This document shows, one piece after another, positions 17,762 through 27,189 of a DNA stretch of 64,000 bases. Below the pieces are notes generated by a model. The model was not told the origin of the DNA. It did no database searches and was given only the letters and a program-made list of their open reading frames with translations. A program made the position numbers and the translations under genes. Position 1 is the first letter of the stretch, and each line of letters starts with the position of its first letter. This DNA comes from Arthrospiribacter ruber (GTDB lineage Bacteria > Bacteroidota > Bacteroidia > Cytophagales > Cyclobacteriaceae): assembly GCF_019343195.1 (NCBI RefSeq), contig NZ_RPHB01000001.1, forward strand, positions 124,001 through 188,000, read 5' to 3'.

Positions 17762-19243
17762 ATGAGCAAAGGATTGCCAAAAAGAAGTGAAGATTACTCT
17801 TTATGGTATAATGAGTTAGTTAAAAGAGCAGATCTGGCTGAAAATTCTCCGGTAAGGGGTTGTATGGTCATTAAGCCCTATGGTTTTTCTATCTGGGAAA
17901 AAATGCAGGCCCAACTGGACAAGATGTTCAAAGAGACTGGACATCAGAACGCATATTTCCCGCTTTTTATTCCAAAGTCATATCTTTCCAAAGAAGCAAG
18001 CCATGTAGAGGGGTTTGCCAAAGAATGTGCGGTGGTGACCCATTACCGTCTCAAAAACTCTGAGGATGGAAAGGAAGTAGTAATAGATCCTGACGCTAAG
18101 CTGGAAGAAGAACTTATTATTAGACCTACATCGGAAACCGTCATTTGGAGTACGTATAAAAATTGGATACAGTCTTACAGAGACTTGCCTCTATTGGTCA
18201 ATCAGTGGGCCAATGTGGTAAGGTGGGAAATGAGAACTCGGCTATTCCTTAGAACTGCGGAGTTTTTATGGCAAGAAGGACACACTGCCCATGCTACCAA
18301 ACAGGAGGCAGTGGATGAAGCAGTTCAGATGATGGAAGTGTATGCGGCGTTTGCCGAACAGTATATGGCTGTGCCTGTAGTAAGAGGTATCAAAAGCGAA
18401 AATGAAAGGTTTGCTGGAGCTGAAGATACCTATTGTATCGAGGCGCTGATGCAGGATGGTAAGGCACTTCAGGCAGGGACTTCCCATTTTCTTGGTCAGA
18501 ATTTTGCCAAAGCTTTTGACGTGAAATTCGCCACTAAAGAAGGAGGACTGGAATACGTTTGGGGAACATCCTGGGGTGTAAGTACGCGTTTGATGGGGGC
18601 TTTGATCATGGCCCACTCAGATGACAATGGACTCGTGCTTCCTCCCAAACTTGCTCCCAATCAAGTGGTGATAGTGCCTATCTATAGAGGAGATGAGGAA
18701 CTGGCTAAAATTTCAGAAAAAGCCAAAGAAATCATGACCAAGCTAAGGTCAAAAGGTATTACCGTTCACTTTGATAACAGAGATACGCATAAACCAGGAT
18801 GGAAATTTGCCGAATATGAATTGAAAGGTGTGCCTTTGAGAATTGCCATGGGACCGAGGGACTTGGAAAACAATACCATTGAGCTGGCCAGAAGAGATAC
18901 TTTGAGCAAAGAAACTGTGAATCTTTCTGAGGTGAATTTGGAAGATTATATCTTTGATAAATTGGAGGAAATACAGAATTCAATTTACACAAAGGCACTT
19001 AGCTTTAGAAAAGAAATGACCACCGAGGTGAATTCCTGGGAGGAGTTTAAGGAAATTTTGGAAAGCAAAGGTGGATTTATTTCTGCCCATTGGGACGGTA
19101 CCGGGGAAACCGAAGACAAAATCAAGGAACTTACAAAAGCTACTATCAGGTGTATCCCTATTGATCGTGAGGATGAAGATGGCCAATGTGTGTTTTCAGG
19201 CAAGCCTTCAAAAGGAAGGGTTTTGTTTGCCAAAGCATATTAA
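17762..19243 (+). CDS. proS: Prolyl-tRNA synthetase (short, eukaryote/archaea-like type)
   Basis: Class II aminoacyl-tRNA synthetase of 493 residues that charges tRNA-Pro. The start [20 protein letters not shown], motif 2 around [26 protein letters not shown], and the [13 protein letters not shown] region are of the short ProS type without the editing insertion of the long bacterial form. The anticodon-binding domain begins near residue 300 ([10 protein letters not shown]) and a C-terminal zinc-like domain of this type ends in GRVLFAKAY. It stands alone, divergent from the Gly/Met/Trp-rich lipoprotein gene. Confidence 0.95.
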   Translation: MSKGLPKRSEDYSLWYNELVKRADLAENSPVRGCMVIKPYGFSIWEKMQAQLDKMFKETGHQNAYFPLFIPKSYLSKEASHVEGFAKECAVVTHYRLKNSEDGKEVVIDPDAKLEEELIIRPTSETVIWSTYKNWIQSYRDLPLLVNQWANVVRWEMRTRLFLRTAEFLWQEGHTAHATKQEAVDEAVQMMEVYAAFAEQYMAVPVVRGIKSENERFAGAEDTYCIEALMQDGKALQAGTSHFLGQNFAKAFDVKFATKEGGLEYVWGTSWGVSTRLMGALIMAHSDDNGLVLPPKLAPNQVVIVPIYRGDEELAKISEKAKEIMTKLRSKGITVHFDNRDTHKPGWKFAEYELKGVPLRIAMGPRDLENNTIELARRDTLSKETVNLSEVNLEDYIFDKLEEIQNSIYTKALSFRKEMTTEVNSWEEFKEILESKGGFISAHWDGTGETEDKIKELTKATIRCIPIDREDEDGQCVFSGKPSKGRVLFAKAY

Positions 19244-19580
19244 ATTCAGAATAAACGGGAATGGGATAGTTTGGTCACAGAACTCATTTTAATAGTTTAC
19301 ATTACTTTGTCCAGTTATAAAATGACAAGAAAAAAGCTGTCAGTTTTCTTTTTGGAACGATAAAAATTTAAGGTGTTTTGATTTGTAAACCCGGCTTGAT
19401 TAACCTGATCTGTTAATATGACAAACTAGGACTACGAAAAAAAAGTAAAAATCTATGTGCTTCCCATCTAAAGAGTTAATAAAATGAACTAAATATAAAA
19501 AAACCTCCACAATGGAGGTTTTTTTATGCCTGTTTTAGTTCTGATTTTACTAGATTTGATTTATCCTTTAAACTTATCCT
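19244..19580. other. Intergenic gap between proS and nfeD (337 nt)
   Basis: No credible gene. About 255 nt of unassigned sequence follow proS before a hairpin terminator at 19502-19525; this may be a long 3' untranslated region or a separate small RNA ending at that terminator. No tRNA-like fold was found by eye. Confidence 0.4.
19502..19525 (+). terminator. Rho-independent terminator upstream of nfeD
   Basis: AACCTCCA (19502-19509) pairs with TGGAGGTT (19513-19520) across a CAA loop, with an A run before and a T run after. It lies about 260 nt past proS and 55 nt before the nfeD start. Confidence 0.85.
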
Positions 19581-20042
19581 ATGACTTGGTTTATTTTGAT
19601 CTCCTTGATTTTGGTCGGAGTTATTTTGGTTTTGACCGAAATAATTTTTGTACCAGGGACAACATTGATCGGTATTTTAGGGTTGCTTTTTTCGGTAGCT
19701 GGCATTTACTATGGCTTTCTGGCATTTGGCAATGAACTTGGCTGGTGGATTCTGGCAACCACCTTTACAGTTAATTTTGCTTTGCTGTTCTATGGCTTCC
19801 ATTCGGGTGTCTGGACCAAGTTTGCCCTTAAAGATGCCATTACATCCCGTTCTTTTGATGACAGGCTTTTGGGTTTGGAAAAGGGGCAGGAAGGCAAAGC
19901 AGTATCAGACATTAAGCCAATAGGGAAAGCAGAGTTTGGAGACCTAATTTATGAAGTAAAATCCGATTCGGGCTTTATCCGGGTAGGTTCAACAGTATTT
20001 ATTACTAAATTGGAAGACAATAAAATCATCGTTAAATCTTAG
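19581..20042 (+). CDS. NfeD-like membrane protein
   Basis: A 153-residue protein with three hydrophobic helices in about residues 1-70 and a C-terminal OB-fold-like domain (about 95-153: GLEKGQEGKAVSDIKPIGKAEF, then GFIRVGSTVFITKLEDNKIIV) typical of the NfeD C-terminal domain. Such proteins pair with flotillins in membrane microdomains. It lies 3 nt upstream of floA, so the two form an operon. This is the short form without the ClpP-like protease domain. Confidence 0.88.
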   Translation: MTWFILISLILVGVILVLTEIIFVPGTTLIGILGLLFSVAGIYYGFLAFGNELGWWILATTFTVNFALLFYGFHSGVWTKFALKDAITSRSFDDRLLGLEKGQEGKAVSDIKPIGKAEFGDLIYEVKSDSGFIRVGSTVFITKLEDNKIIVKS

Positions 20043-20045
20043 TCT

Positions 20046-21065
20046 ATGGAAATGACCAATTCGGCATTTATATTATTTGCAGCTTTTGCCGGGCTGATAC
20101 TCCTGTTTATCTTTCTTTATTTTGTCCCAGTCAACCTTTGGATCACTGCGATATTTGCCAATGTAAAAGTAGGTATCGGAGAACTGATAGGTATGCGGAT
20201 CAGGAAAGTGCCCCCCAGCGTCATAGTCAATTCCCTTATCACAGCTACCAAAGCAGGGCTGGACCTTACTACAAATGAGCTGGAGACACACTACCTTGCA
20301 GGTGGAAATGTGCCCAATGTAATCCGGGCTTTGATTTCGGCAGATAAAGCCAACATCAAACTCAGTTTCAAGCAGGCCACAGCCATTGACCTGGCAGGTA
20401 GGGATGTGTTTGAAGCGGTACAGATATCCGTGAATCCAAAAGTGATCAATACGCCAAATGTGGCTGCAGTAGCTGCTGATGGAATACAGTTGATCGCCAA
20501 AGCAAGAGTGACCGTAAGGGCCAACATTGCCCAATTGGTAGGTGGAGCAGGTGAAGATACCATTTTGGCAAGGGTAGGGGAAGGTATTGTGACTTCTATT
20601 GGTTCTGCTCAAAATCACAAGAGTGTATTGGAGAATCCTGACAAAATATCCAAGCTGGTACTGGAAAGGGGGCTGGATGCAGGGACTGCATTTGAAATCC
20701 TTTCTATTGATATTGCCGATATTGACGTAGGTACCAATATCGGAGCCAAGCTACAGATAGATCAGGCCTCTGCCGATCTGAAAGTGGCTGAAGCCAAAGC
20801 TGAAGAAAGAAGGGCAATGGCAGTTGCATTGGAGCAGGAAATGAAAGCCAAAACAGTAGAGATGAGAGCTAAGGTTATCGAAGCAGAGACAGAAGTGCCT
20901 AAAGCCATTTCTGAAGCATTCAGATCAGGGAAGTTGGGAGTGATGGATTACTACAGAATGGAAAATATCAAATCAGATACAGACATGAGGTCTTCTATAG
21001 CCGGAACGGATCAAGGTTCTTCGGGTTCATCTGCAGGCAAAGGTAAGTCGGGAGACAAAAAATAA
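20046..21065 (+). CDS. floA: Flotillin-like protein FloA
   Basis: A 339-residue membrane-associated scaffold protein. A hydrophobic N-terminal helix (about 8-28) is followed by the PHB/SPFH-like region and then an Ala/Glu-rich coiled coil (about residues 240-290, [18 protein letters not shown]). The end is Ser/Gly-rich. Length and the [23 protein letters not shown] segment match the FloA (YqfA/UPF0365) family that organises membrane microdomains. Operon with nfeD, followed by a strong terminator. Confidence 0.92.
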   Translation: MEMTNSAFILFAAFAGLILLFIFLYFVPVNLWITAIFANVKVGIGELIGMRIRKVPPSVIVNSLITATKAGLDLTTNELETHYLAGGNVPNVIRALISADKANIKLSFKQATAIDLAGRDVFEAVQISVNPKVINTPNVAAVAADGIQLIAKARVTVRANIAQLVGGAGEDTILARVGEGIVTSIGSAQNHKSVLENPDKISKLVLERGLDAGTAFEILSIDIADIDVGTNIGAKLQIDQASADLKVAEAKAEERRAMAVALEQEMKAKTVEMRAKVIEAETEVPKAISEAFRSGKLGVMDYYRMENIKSDTDMRSSIAGTDQGSSGSSAGKGKSGDKK

Positions 21066-21127
21066 CCGGTTATATTTATTCCAAATATGTTATACGTTCA
21101 AAGGTTCTGATTAATCAAATAAAAACA

Positions 21128-21156
21128 AAAGCCGGAAAGCATCTTTCCGGCTTTTT
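21128..21156. terminator. Bidirectional terminator after floA
   Basis: GCCGGAAAG (21131-21139) pairs with CTTTCCGGC (21143-21151) over a three-base loop, with A-rich sequence before and T-rich after. It can also serve the convergent DUF389 gene, whose stop is 44 nt away. Confidence 0.9.
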
Positions 21157-21199
21157 CTTTTGTTATTTTGAGTAAGGCTGAGCTACTGAAATCAACAGC

Positions 21200-22576
21200 T
21201 TAATCGACAATTAAGGTGAGTGAATCTGCCTTTGTCCTTATTTTCAGCCATTGTTCAAACCTGTTCAATTCTTGCCTTGATGGAAGCTGCCTGAATTTAG
21301 CATAAGCCATCAAAATTGTATCTTGTTTGTTTTCCGACAAGTTGGCAATTACGGATCTATTGATAGAAAAATTCTGAAGATTGCTATGGTTTACCTTGGC
21401 CTCTCTACCAATGTCCAGCACCTCCCTATTGCTCTTGCTGTATTCTTCCAGCTCCCTTTCCAGAAGTGCTATTCTTCTGTCCTTGTCCTGAAGTTGGAGT
21501 TCGTTTCTTTCGTAAAGATCTTTTAGTACATCAGAGCGGAGTATATTCAGGTCAGGGCTGCCATCTCCGCTTTGCTTCACATTCAGATAAGTATTTTTAA
21601 GGTTGAAAGCTTCGAGTTTCCTCCGAAGAATGCTGATTTCTTCATCACTGATCCTTTCACCTATGAGACTAATATCGATAACAGCCGAATCTCCATCATA
21701 AATCAAGTTAGACGAAATTACCTGAGTTCTGGGGAATTCCATTTCTGTGGTTACGAACTGACTTGCGGCTTTTTCCCAGATAGTCCTTTTGACAATGTTA
21801 TAAGCCAGATAAATAGATGGGACTATGGTCAGGATAGTGAATACTGTAATATATGTTTTGACCGTTTTTTCACGTTTTGGGTCCATGAATTCTTTTTTAG
21901 GAAATTTCATAAACCGTACAATCAGATAGGTGGAAAGGCTGATAAATACAGAGTTGATAAAGAATAGGTAGAATGCTCCAAAGAAGTAATACAAGTTGGC
22001 TGTGGCGAGTCCATATCCAGCGGTACAAAGTGGCGGCATCAAAGCAGTGGCAATTGCCACTCCCGGTATGGCATTGCTCTTTTCCTTCCTTGATCCTGCG
22101 ACGATCCCTGCAAGTCCTCCGAAGAGAGCAATCAATACATCCCAAATGGTCGGTTCGGTCCTGGCTAGGAGTTCCGATTGCGCATCATTAAGTGGCGTAA
22201 AGGAAAAATAAATGGTGCTGGTCAATATGGAGATTAGGACGGCAATCCCCAGGTTTTTCATTGATTTTTTCAGCAGTTCAAAGTCATTGATTCCTGCAGC
22301 CAACCCGATTCCCATAATAGGACCCATTAGGGGGGAAATCAACATGGCACCTATGATGACGGCAGTGGAGTTGACGTTGAGTCCTACCGATGCCACAAAA
22401 ATTGCAAAGATCAAGATCCAGAGATTGGCTCCTTTGAACTCTACGTTTTTTCTGATGTAATCAATGGTCTCCAGTTCATCTTCTTTGCCTTCATGCAGGT
22501 CAAACCTATCTTTGAAAAAAAGCAATAATTCGAGGATTTTTTTTCTCAGATTGAGGGCTTTGTTGGGTGCTTTCAT
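21200..22576 (-). CDS. DUF389 (TIGR00341-type) membrane protein
   Basis: A 458-residue protein. Residues about 45-260 hold the DUF389 membrane domain with the conserved IIGAMLISPLMGPIMGIGLA signature and further helices (GGLAGIVAGSR, ATALMPPLCTAGYGLA). After a last helix (about 245-265) the C-terminal 190 residues are soluble and contain a coiled-coil-like segment (DLYERNELQLQDKDRRIALLEREL). Function is unknown; the family is membrane-bound and widespread. Monocistronic, with a long upstream region shared with the response-regulator operon. Confidence 0.85.
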   Translation of the reverse strand: MKAPNKALNLRKKILELLLFFKDRFDLHEGKEDELETIDYIRKNVEFKGANLWILIFAIFVASVGLNVNSTAVIIGAMLISPLMGPIMGIGLAAGINDFELLKKSMKNLGIAVLISILTSTIYFSFTPLNDAQSELLARTEPTIWDVLIALFGGLAGIVAGSRKEKSNAIPGVAIATALMPPLCTAGYGLATANLYYFFGAFYLFFINSVFISLSTYLIVRFMKFPKKEFMDPKREKTVKTYITVFTILTIVPSIYLAYNIVKRTIWEKAASQFVTTEMEFPRTQVISSNLIYDGDSAVIDISLIGERISDEEISILRRKLEAFNLKNTYLNVKQSGDGSPDLNILRSDVLKDLYERNELQLQDKDRRIALLERELEEYSKSNREVLDIGREAKVNHSNLQNFSINRSVIANLSENKQDTILMAYAKFRQLPSRQELNRFEQWLKIRTKADSLTLIVD

Positions 22577-22849
22577 TAACAGCTAATAATAAAATACTTG
22601 TCGTTCGGTAATACAATGAAAAACAATTGCAGCGGTTTTTCAAATTTATTTTGTGCCAATGAGGCGTATTTTAAATGCTCACAATACCAAAATAAGGGTA
22701 AAAACCAAGATGAATTGGAGGGTTTTTCCTGCTTTTTTCGGTGAAAAGGGTTTCTCTTGCCCAGTTTTTTTTCTTAAATAAGTATAAAATTCTTCCTAAT
22801 ATATTCTTAAAGCGTGTTGCGTTTGTTTTTGCTTAATTGATTGATTGGT

Positions 22850-22867
22850 AATGAATTATAATTCATT
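22850..22867. repeat. Perfect 18-bp palindrome
   Basis: AATGAATTATAATTCATT is its own reverse complement. It lies directly before the first TTAGTCA-type site and about 95 nt upstream of the predicted -7 box of the response-regulator operon, a plausible place for a regulator site. Confidence 0.6.
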
Positions 22868-22917
22868 TAGTCAAGACTTAATTAGTTATGACTAAAAAAA
22901 TTAGTCATAACTTAATT
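22867..22917. promoter_or_regulatory. Three related sites, two direct and one inverted (possible operator array)
   Basis: TTAGTCAAGACTTAATT (22867-22883) and TTAGTCATAACTTAATT (22901-22917) agree at 15 of 17 positions. Between them, AGTTATGACTAA (22884-22895) is the exact reverse complement of TTAGTCATAACT (22901-22912), forming a 12-bp inverted repeat with a 5-base A spacer. A bound regulator is inferred, not shown; the inverted pair has no T tract and does not look like a terminator. Confidence 0.5.
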
Positions 22918-22960
22918 TCAATTCCGTATATTAATTTCCTTTATGGCTATCATTTGTTTT

Positions 22961-22968
22961 TATATTTG
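22961..22968 (+). promoter_or_regulatory. Predicted -7 box of the response-regulator/mlaEFD operon
   Basis: TATATTTG matches TAnnTTTG exactly. It lies about 100 nt upstream of the chosen response-regulator start and 44 nt after the repeat-site cluster. A convincing -33 element is not seen. Confidence 0.45.
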
Positions 22969-23069
22969 TGTCACTTCATGATGTGGAGCTTGCATGGAAT
23001 TTGCAGAATTGTAAGACTATTGCTGTGAATACTTGTTTTTTTGAATTTGTAAAAAGTAAAATTCGTAAG

Positions 23070-23435
23070 ATGATCAGAAGAATATTATTTGTAGATGATG
23101 ATACCATCCAGCACATGATAAACAAAAAAAATCTGCTAAAGTTAAATCCTGAGCTGGAGCTTTTCTTCTTTGAAAATCCGAACAATGCATTGAATTGGTT
23201 GGAAGAAAACGATGCCGATTTATTGATACTTGATGTGAATATGCCTGAAATGAGGGGTTGGGATTTTTTGGATTTACTTAAAAGTAGAGGCAGGACAATT
23301 GAGGTAAAAATGCTCACTTCCTCAATGGATCCGGAAGACATTCAGATGAGCATGGATTACGAGATGGTGTCAGGATTTCTGGTGAAGCCACTCAAAAATG
23401 AAATAATGGCTGAAATCCTCGGCATTGAAAATTAA
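23070..23435 (+). CDS. CheY-like single-domain response regulator
   Basis: A 121-residue receiver domain with no output domain. The acidic pocket VDDD (8-11), phospho-acceptor D55 in LLILDVNMPE, the Ser/Thr in MLTSS and the Lys in FLVKPLK are all present. The frame can be extended to 22968, but the extra 34 residues begin with a non-ATG codon and do not resemble the family; the ATG at 23070 (MIRRILFVDDD) fits. No histidine kinase is adjacent. The mlaE start is only 20 nt downstream, so co-transcription with the phospholipid transporter genes is likely. Confidence 0.88.
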   Translation: MIRRILFVDDDTIQHMINKKNLLKLNPELELFFFENPNNALNWLEENDADLLILDVNMPEMRGWDFLDLLKSRGRTIEVKMLTSSMDPEDIQMSMDYEMVSGFLVKPLKNEIMAEILGIEN

Positions 23436-23455
23436 ATGTATCTCAACAGAATACT

Positions 23456-24253
23456 ATGTCAAAAATAAACCATGAGAAAAAGCCTTTAATCAGTAAAAAA
23501 ATTGACCGTTTTTTTATTGGGCTAGCCAGTGCTTTTTCTTTTGTCAAAATGTTCTTTCAGGAGGTTTTCAAACCGCCTTTTGAATTCAAGGAAATCATCA
23601 GGCAATGTTATGAAATAGGGTATAGGTCTTTGCCTTTGATTTCATTGACAGGATTTATCGTTGGGATAGTTTTTACCAACCAGTCCCGACCTTCTTTATC
23701 AGAATTTGGAGCCACCAGCTGGCTTCCTGCATTGATTTCCATTGCCGTGGTGAGGGCCATGGGTCCATTAGTTACTGCATTGATTGCCGCAGGTAAAGTA
23801 GGTTCCAGTATAGGTGCGGAAATAGGTTCAATGAAAGTGACAGAGCAGATTGATGCTATGGAGGTATCCGCGATCAATCCATTCAAATACTTGGTAGTGA
23901 CCAGAACAGTGGCTACTACTCTTATGATCCCAATTTTGGTAATGTATACAGATTTTGTGGCCTTGATGGGATCTTTTATCAATGTAAATCAAAATGAGCT
24001 GGTCAGCCTGTCCACTTTTTTTGTGCAGGTTTTTGAAGCCATTTCATTTCTGGATCTTTTTTCTTCCCTGATCAAATCTTTGGTGTTCGGGTTTACCATT
24101 GGGATAGTAGGATGTTACAAAGGCTATAATTCCTCTAAAGGAACTGAAGGAGTCGGAAAAGCCGCCAACTCCTCAGTAGTTATGGCCATGTTTCTGATAT
24201 TTATCGAAGAGTTATTAGCATTGCAAATCGTAAACGCCATCAGATATGCTTAA
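23456..24253 (+). CDS. mlaE: MlaE-family ABC transporter permease
   Basis: Inner-membrane permease of 265 residues with five or six hydrophobic helices. The region GSSIGAEIGSMKVTEQIDAMEVSAINPFKYLVVTR is the family signature (only part is quoted elsewhere), with the EQIDAMEV motif that contacts the ATPase. It belongs to the MCE-type system that moves phospholipids between membranes. It overlaps mlaF by 8 nt (ATGCTTAA). No mlaB- or mlaC-like genes are present, as is common outside Proteobacteria. Confidence 0.9.
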   Translation: MSKINHEKKPLISKKIDRFFIGLASAFSFVKMFFQEVFKPPFEFKEIIRQCYEIGYRSLPLISLTGFIVGIVFTNQSRPSLSEFGATSWLPALISIAVVRAMGPLVTALIAAGKVGSSIGAEIGSMKVTEQIDAMEVSAINPFKYLVVTRTVATTLMIPILVMYTDFVALMGSFINVNQNELVSLSTFFVQVFEAISFLDLFSSLIKSLVFGFTIGIVGCYKGYNSSKGTEGVGKAANSSVVMAMFLIFIEELLALQIVNAIRYA

Positions 24254-25007
24254 TCAGGATAGAGGAAAGGTAGTTGAAATTAGGGGATTGAAGAAATCCT
24301 TCGATGACAACCATGTCCTGATGGGTGTGGACTTGGATTTATATAAAGGAGAAAACTTGGTTGTTTTGGGGAAATCTGGTTCAGGTAAATCTGTTTTGAT
24401 CAAGATTATGGTCGGTCTGCTGAAGCAAGATGAAGGAAGTATAAGAATTCTTGGGACGGACACAGATGGTTTGACATTAAAAGAACTCAATAAGCTCAGG
24501 TTAAAAATTGGTTTTTCATTCCAGCATTCGGCTTTATACGACAGTATGACGGTCAAGGAAAATCTGGAATTTCCCTTGACAAGAAATATTAAAGGCTTGT
24601 CCAGAAAAGAAATTGACAAAAGGGTGGATGAATTGCTGGATGCAGTAGGATTGCCACAATCAGTCAATCAAATGCCTTCGGAACTTTCCGGTGGACAAAA
24701 AAAGCGGATAGGAGTCGCCCGTACCCTGATTCTCAATCCGGAAATTATGCTTTATGATGAACCTACCGCAGGTTTGGATCCCATCACCTGTATGGATATC
24801 AATAAATTGATCAATCAGGTTCGGGAGCAGTTCAATACTTCTTCTATTGTGATCACCCATGACTTGACTTGCGCCAAAGAAACAGGGGACAGAATGACTG
24901 TCTTGTTGGACGGTCAGTTTAAGGCTACCGGTACTTTTGAGGAGGTCTTTGCTCAGGCAAGTGATCAGCGTGTGAAATCATTCTATGACTATAACTTCAT
25001 TAAATAA
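24246..25007 (+). CDS. mlaF: MlaF-family ABC transporter ATP-binding protein
   Basis: ATPase of 253 residues for the MCE-type lipid transporter. Walker A GKSGSGKS (42-49), Q-loop FQHSALYD (92-99), signature LSGGQ (147-151) and Walker B MLYDEPTAGLD (168-178) with a following H-loop in VITHD are intact. It overlaps mlaE by 8 nt; its TAA shares one base with the mlaD ATG. Confidence 0.94.
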   Translation: MLNQDRGKVVEIRGLKKSFDDNHVLMGVDLDLYKGENLVVLGKSGSGKSVLIKIMVGLLKQDEGSIRILGTDTDGLTLKELNKLRLKIGFSFQHSALYDSMTVKENLEFPLTRNIKGLSRKEIDKRVDELLDAVGLPQSVNQMPSELSGGQKKRIGVARTLILNPEIMLYDEPTAGLDPITCMDINKLINQVREQFNTSSIVITHDLTCAKETGDRMTVLLDGQFKATGTFEEVFAQASDQRVKSFYDYNFIK

Positions 25008-25975
25008 TGAGAAACGATAATAAGAAATCTGTCATTGTCGGGATATTTGTCCTGATAGGTATTGCTATCCTCGTGGCCGGTATCATGACCATGGGCGGGC
25101 AGCAGAAAAAATTTGTAAAAAGCATCTCCCTCAATGCCGTATTTGATGATGTGGCCGGGTTGCAGGTAGGTAATAACGTTTGGTTTTCAGGAGTGAAAAT
25201 CGGGACTGTTAGGAGGATCAACTTTTATGGGGATTCTCAGGTTGAAATAGTGATGAATGTGGAGGAGAAAGTAAGGGAGTATATCCGGAAAGATTCCAAA
25301 GCTACTATTGGATCTGATGGTCTTATAGGTAACAAAATCATAGTTATTTATGGAGGAACCACCCAGGCTCCTTCTGTGGAAAGTGGGGATAGATTACAAG
25401 CCGAAATGCCTCTTGATACCGACAGGATGATGGAGACATTACAGGAGAATAATCTCAATTTGGTGACCATCACAGAAAATCTCAAAGTGCTTACTTCCAA
25501 GATAGCAGAAGGTCAGGGGATTGTAGGTACTGTGATGACGGATAGTCTGTTGGGAGAAAATTTCAAAAACACCCTTAAAAATCTTGAAATAGCTTCTGTT
25601 AATAGTAATAGGATGGTTGCGGAGATGAACAAGTTTGCCCAAAACCTGAATAAAGAAGGAAACCTTTTTCATGACCTTTCTACCGACCAGGAATTATATA
25701 AAAATCTTAGGGAGTCTATTGCTGAGCTGCAATCCACGGCTTCCAATGCCAATGAAATGACCCAAAACCTGAATACGGTTACCCAAAAGCTTAACGAGAA
25801 GGATAATACCCTTGGAATGATTATCAATGATCCTGAATTTGCAGAAAGGCTCAAGCAGACATTGATTTATGCTGACAGTTCCGCAATGAATTTGAACAGA
25901 GGTTTGGAAGCATTGGAATATACCTGGCCTTTCAGAAGAGGGTTCCGTCGAATGGAAAGGGCCAATGAAAATTAA
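25007..25975 (+). CDS. mlaD: MlaD-family (MCE domain) substrate-binding protein
   Basis: A 322-residue protein anchored by one N-terminal helix (about residues 8-28). The MCE domain spans about 36-120 (FDDVAGLQVGNNVWFSGVKIG, then GSDGLIGNKIIVIYGG). The rest is long helical/coiled coil, Asn- and Gln-rich, longer than the Proteobacterial MlaD. It would hold lipids for the MlaE/MlaF pump in the periplasm. Last gene of the operon; a terminator follows 20 nt later. Confidence 0.92.
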   Translation: MRNDNKKSVIVGIFVLIGIAILVAGIMTMGGQQKKFVKSISLNAVFDDVAGLQVGNNVWFSGVKIGTVRRINFYGDSQVEIVMNVEEKVREYIRKDSKATIGSDGLIGNKIIVIYGGTTQAPSVESGDRLQAEMPLDTDRMMETLQENNLNLVTITENLKVLTSKIAEGQGIVGTVMTDSLLGENFKNTLKNLEIASVNSNRMVAEMNKFAQNLNKEGNLFHDLSTDQELYKNLRESIAELQSTASNANEMTQNLNTVTQKLNEKDNTLGMIINDPEFAERLKQTLIYADSSAMNLNRGLEALEYTWPFRRGFRRMERANEN

Positions 25976-25995
25976 AGGATATTTAGAATCAATGG

Positions 25996-26020
25996 AAGCC
26001 GGCAAAAGTCGGCTTTTTTT
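25996..26020 (+). terminator. Terminator after mlaD
   Basis: AAGCCGGC (25996-26003) pairs with GTCGGCTT (26008-26015) with one G-U pair, loop AAAA, then a T run. It overlaps the stop of the convergent EEP gene by a couple of bases. Confidence 0.85.
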
Positions 26021-27071
26021 ATGCTTTTCTTATTTTTTCTTTTGCTTCAAGTTTTTCGCTTAGAGTTGCTTTGAGTCCTTTGTTATTATTGTCAGGATCC
26101 AATGTGAAATACCCGCTGATAGGGAAATGATCTGATCCCACATACCTGTGGACTTTGAGTTTTTGAAGGGTGAAATGCCTGCTGACAAAAATATGATCCA
26201 AAGGCCAGCGCATAAAAAAATATTTGGCGTGAAAGGTATTGAACATTCCTCGGCCTCTTCTAGGATCCAGCATGCCGCTAATCTTCAGGAAAAGTTCGCT
26301 GGTATATGACCAGCCCACATCGTTCAGATCGCCTAGGACGAGCACCGGGCTGTTCATTTTGGCAACCATTTTCCCTACCAACAAAATTTCAGCGTCCCTT
26401 TCTGTACTTTGAGGATTTTCGCTCGGTACTGGTGGGGCTGGGTGCAGGGCAAATAAGGTAACTTCCCCAAGCTCATCACAGTCCAAAACCACCTCAATTG
26501 AAGGAACATCTTCTTCTACAAGATACCTGACGGAATGGCTTTTTACTTTTATTTTTGAATAGAAAAGCATTCCGTACGTATTATCTTTTGGAATTTCGAT
26601 ATGGTAAGGAAAATCTGATTTGAAATGAGATATCTGGTCAGCCCATTTTTGGTCAGTTTCTACCAAAACAAAAAGATCTGGTTGCTCCTCATTTATCAGA
26701 TTGATGACTTTTTGGTAAGAATCATTATGCTGATAGACATTGATCACCATCACAGAAAGCATTTTGTTGCCTTTATACTTGCTGTCCTGAACCATTTTTT
26801 TCGAAAAAACAGTGAAAGGAAAAACTTGATACATGAGGAAAACTGTACTAAATCCCAATAGGATAAAGAAAGTCCAATAAAGTATTACATTATCCAATCC
26901 AATTACTGGCCAAAGAATCAATACTGTAAGGCAAAGGAGCAGTTTTTGAAATCTCGGATAATCAAAAACCCGGAAGGTCCAGTGATCCTTTTTTACAGCT
27001 GGGATAAATGTAGCTAAAATCAAAATGCAGCTTAAAATCAAAAGAAATACATGCATAATAATATCATCCAT
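26019..27071 (-). CDS. Membrane-anchored endonuclease/exonuclease/phosphatase-family protein
   Basis: A 350-residue protein with three N-terminal hydrophobic helices (about 5-85) and an EEP domain. Catalytic motifs are intact: VLVETD for the metal-binding Glu, GDLNDVG for Asp/Asn and GSDHFPISG for the final Asp-His. The substrate could be nucleic acid, a phosphoinositide-like lipid or another phosphodiester. With the domain placed after three helices it probably acts at the membrane, likely on the outside. A paralogue of the same plan lies at 42792-43871. Confidence 0.82.
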   Translation of the reverse strand: MDDIIMHVFLLILSCILILATFIPAVKKDHWTFRVFDYPRFQKLLLCLTVLILWPVIGLDNVILYWTFFILLGFSTVFLMYQVFPFTVFSKKMVQDSKYKGNKMLSVMVINVYQHNDSYQKVINLINEEQPDLFVLVETDQKWADQISHFKSDFPYHIEIPKDNTYGMLFYSKIKVKSHSVRYLVEEDVPSIEVVLDCDELGEVTLFALHPAPPVPSENPQSTERDAEILLVGKMVAKMNSPVLVLGDLNDVGWSYTSELFLKISGMLDPRRGRGMFNTFHAKYFFMRWPLDHIFVSRHFTLQKLKVHRYVGSDHFPISGYFTLDPDNNNKGLKATLSEKLEAKEKIRKA

Positions 27072-27189
27072 AGGTCTAAAAAAACAAACTTAAAAGGTTT
27101 TAATGGGTATAAATTAATTAAATTGAGAATTAAAATCTTTGAATTGCAGTTAATATTACGAATCATCTTTTTAATAAAAACTATATGTT

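Larger units (their letters stand above)
22577..23069. other. Long intergenic region with a repeat-site cluster (493 nt)
   Basis: No credible gene; the frame that continues upstream of the response regulator starts without an ATG and has no family similarity. The part from 22850 to 22970 holds an 18-bp palindrome, three related TTAGTCA-type sites and an exact TAnnTTTG box, all listed separately. Confidence 0.6.

Noticed and set aside
20073-20618. 181-codon minus-strand frame inside floA
   Set aside because: Antisense to a well-recognised flotillin gene; no domain.
22968-23069. N-terminal extension of the response regulator by 34 residues
   Set aside because: No ATG, no family similarity and it runs into the predicted promoter; the receiver domain begins normally at 23070.
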